Shown one piece after another: positions 6,332 to 6,834 of a stretch of 6,834 nucleotides of DNA. The stretch spans positions 1 through 6,834 of the forward strand of contig CAJAFD010000535.1 of NCBI GenBank assembly GCA_903938935.1, written 5' to 3'. The DNA comes from an uncultured Opitutia bacterium (GTDB lineage Bacteria > Verrucomicrobiota > Verrucomicrobiia > Opitutales > Opitutaceae). Within the stretch, counting starts at the first letter, position 1. Every line of letters begins with the position of its first letter. The translations under genes and the position numbers were made by a program. Under the pieces are notes generated by a model. That model was not told the origin of the DNA and made no database searches. It saw nothing but the letters and a program-made list of their open reading frames with translations.

Positions 6332-6664
6332 ATGCGTCTTCACTCCCACTTCATCGCCGGTTGCGCCCTTGCTGCGCTCGTGTTGTCCGCAACACGGGTC
6401 GCCGCCGCGCAGACACCGAGCGCGGTCGTGGTCGTCTCGACGCAGGCCGCACGCTCGGCGGACTTGATCCTCTTGGATTCGGGTTACAACGCGGGCTTGC
6501 GCTCCGGGATGATCTGTCGCGTGACCCGCGGCAACATCGCGGTCGGCGAGCTCGTTCTTGTTGATCTTCGCCCCCAAGCTGCTGCCGCCCTCATCGTCGG
6601 CCTCCAGCCTCATCAAACCATCCGCGCCGGCGACCACGTCGCCGTCAAAGTTCTCAAATCTTAA
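6332..6664 (+). CDS. small secreted protein of unknown function, inserted in the S10 operon
   Basis: I do not recognise this 110-residue protein. It has a clear Sec-type signal peptide: basic start (MRLHSH), hydrophobic core at about 7-20, and a c-region ending VAAA with likely cleavage near residues 25-26. The mature part, about 84 residues, is beta-rich. Its pattern is LILLDSGYNAGLRSGM (45-60), then a V-x-R strand, then IAVGELVLVDLRPQAAAALI (69-88), and finally IRAGDHVAVKVL (97-108). The G-x-x-x-G-L-x-x-G-M and late A-G-D-x-V signatures recall the C-terminal domain of FlgT-like periplasmic proteins; this is a recalled, weak resemblance. Codons favour G/C at third positions like the neighbours, so it does not look recently acquired. 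It probably shares the operon mRNA. AAGG at 6316-6319 is at best a poor SD (12-nt spacing). That it is a true gene is likely; its function is open. Confidence 0.8.
   Translation: MRLHSHFIAGCALAALVLSATRVAAAQTPSAVVVVSTQAARSADLILLDSGYNAGLRSGMICRVTRGNIAVGELVLVDLRPQAAAALIVGLQPHQTIRAGDHVAVKVLKS
6376..6399 (+). repeat. 10-bp hairpin with UNCG-type loop inside the inserted gene
   Basis: CGTGTTG (6379-6385) and CAACACG (6390-6396) form a perfect 7-bp stem around the loop TCCG. Three further pairs, two of them G-U wobble, extend it outward to 6376 and 6399. UCCG fits the stable UNCG tetraloop class, although the closing pair is G-C rather than the preferred C-G. It lies in the signal-peptide coding region. 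No T-run follows, so it is not an intrinsic terminator. It could modulate translation or protect mRNA ends, or be a by-product of coding. Confidence 0.5.
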
Positions 6665-6748
6665 TTCGCAAACCAACCCAAAGGGTAGGGTAGGGCTCAC
6701 GCCCCGCTACTATCGCCGATCCAAATTCGGAATCCTCCTCAACCCACC
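6665..6748 (+). other. intergenic spacer with GGGTA repeats and two small hairpins before rplV
   Basis: This 84-nt gap holds ACCC-AAA-GGGT (6676-6686), a 4-bp hairpin, and then GGGTAGGGTAGGG (6683-6695). GGGC-TCAC-GCCC (6693-6704), a second 4-bp hairpin, overlaps the repeats. TACTAT (6708-6713) resembles a -10 box but has no matching -35. CCTCC (6734-6738) lies 10 nt before the rplV ATG. No SD or terminator is visible. The G-rich patch may be part of a dispersed intergenic repeat. Confidence 0.45.
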
Positions 6749-6834
6749 ATGGAAGTCCAAGCCCTCACACGCTACGCGCGCATGTCACCTAAAAAGGTGC
6801 GCGAAGTAGCCCGCACCATTCAAGGCCGCAAGGC
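6749..6834 (+). CDS. rplV: 50S ribosomal protein L22 (3' part outside the window)
   Basis: L22 binds several 23S rRNA domains and its hairpin lines the exit tunnel. Only 28 complete codons are present. They read MEVQALTRYARMSPKKVREV, then ARTIQGRK, which matches the bacterial L22 N-terminus, including the characteristic R-x-S-P-x-K-V-R-x-V-A pattern. The frame is open to the window end. An in-frame TAG at 6686-6688 and no ATG between it and 6749 support this start. There is no SD; the context is CACCATGG. Its position after rpsS, displaced by the inserted gene, agrees with the S10 operon order, and rpsC would be expected next. Confidence 0.93.
   Translation, partial: MEVQALTRYARMSPKKVREVARTIQGRK

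Noticed and set aside
6353..6364. Lipobox (I-A-G-C, residues 8-11) in the inserted protein
   Set aside because: The Cys comes too early, before most of the hydrophobic core, and a good signal peptidase I site (VAAA) follows; a lipoprotein is unlikely.
6683..6695. G-quadruplex
   Set aside because: Only three GGG runs are present, one short of an intramolecular four-run quadruplex.
6708..6713. Promoter for rplV with -10 TACTAT
   Set aside because: No -35-like sequence at 16-18 nt upstream (GTAGGG is found there); the match is too weak to call.

Overview
The window is a plus-strand stretch of the bacterial str and S10 ribosomal-protein operons, joined directly. The gene order is rpsL (S12, 5' end cut by the window edge), rpsG (S7), fusA (EF-G), rpsJ (S10), rplC (L3), rplD (L4), rplW (L23), rplB (L2), rpsS (S19), a small gene for a predicted secreted protein, and rplV (L22, cut at the 3' window edge). 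Every gene is on the same strand and looks intact. I see no tRNA, rRNA, CRISPR array, insertion sequence or pseudogene.

The likely source is a free-living, fairly GC-rich bacterium. From the look of the ribosomal proteins and EF-G, the absence of tuf between fusA and rpsJ, and the mixed use of Shine-Dalgarno (SD) leaders, I would guess the Verrucomicrobiota, perhaps near the Opitutaceae. This is recalled resemblance and was not checked by a search. Codon choice is strongly biased. Codons that read as stops on the opposite strand (TTA, CTA, TCA) are almost absent, which leaves long but meaningless open frames antisense to fusA, rplC/rplD and rplB.

Region by region: positions 1-3091 hold the str part, with 24-nt and 21-nt gaps between genes. 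S10 follows EF-G after only 21 nt, with no tuf and no visible promoter, so the two operons are probably one transcription unit. The one substantial non-coding gap inside the S10 part is the 119 nt between rpsJ and rplC. It holds two inverted-repeat structures and repeated AGGT/ACCT blocks that could pair in alternative ways, so it is a candidate autoregulatory leader. From 3541 to 6317 come L3, L4, L23, L2 and S19 in the canonical order. rplD and rplW overlap by one base, with a near-ideal SD in the end of rplD.

The main surprise is at 6332-6664. Between rpsS and rplV, normally immediate neighbours, sits a 110-codon gene with a signal peptide and a short beta-rich domain that weakly resembles the C-terminal domain of FlgT-like periplasmic proteins. 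It starts 14 nt after rpsS. A 10-bp hairpin with a UNCG-type loop lies in its signal-peptide region, and an 84-nt gap with GGGTA repeats and two small hairpins follows it. Three successive starts (rpsS, the inserted gene, rplV) have a CCTCC pyrimidine core, the complement of an SD, where an SD would be expected.

Functionally, the conserved genes supply the decoding site (S12, S7, S10, S19), the peptidyl-transferase and exit-tunnel region (L2, L3, L4, L22, L23) and the translocase (EF-G). The inserted gene has no obvious link to translation beyond shared transcription.
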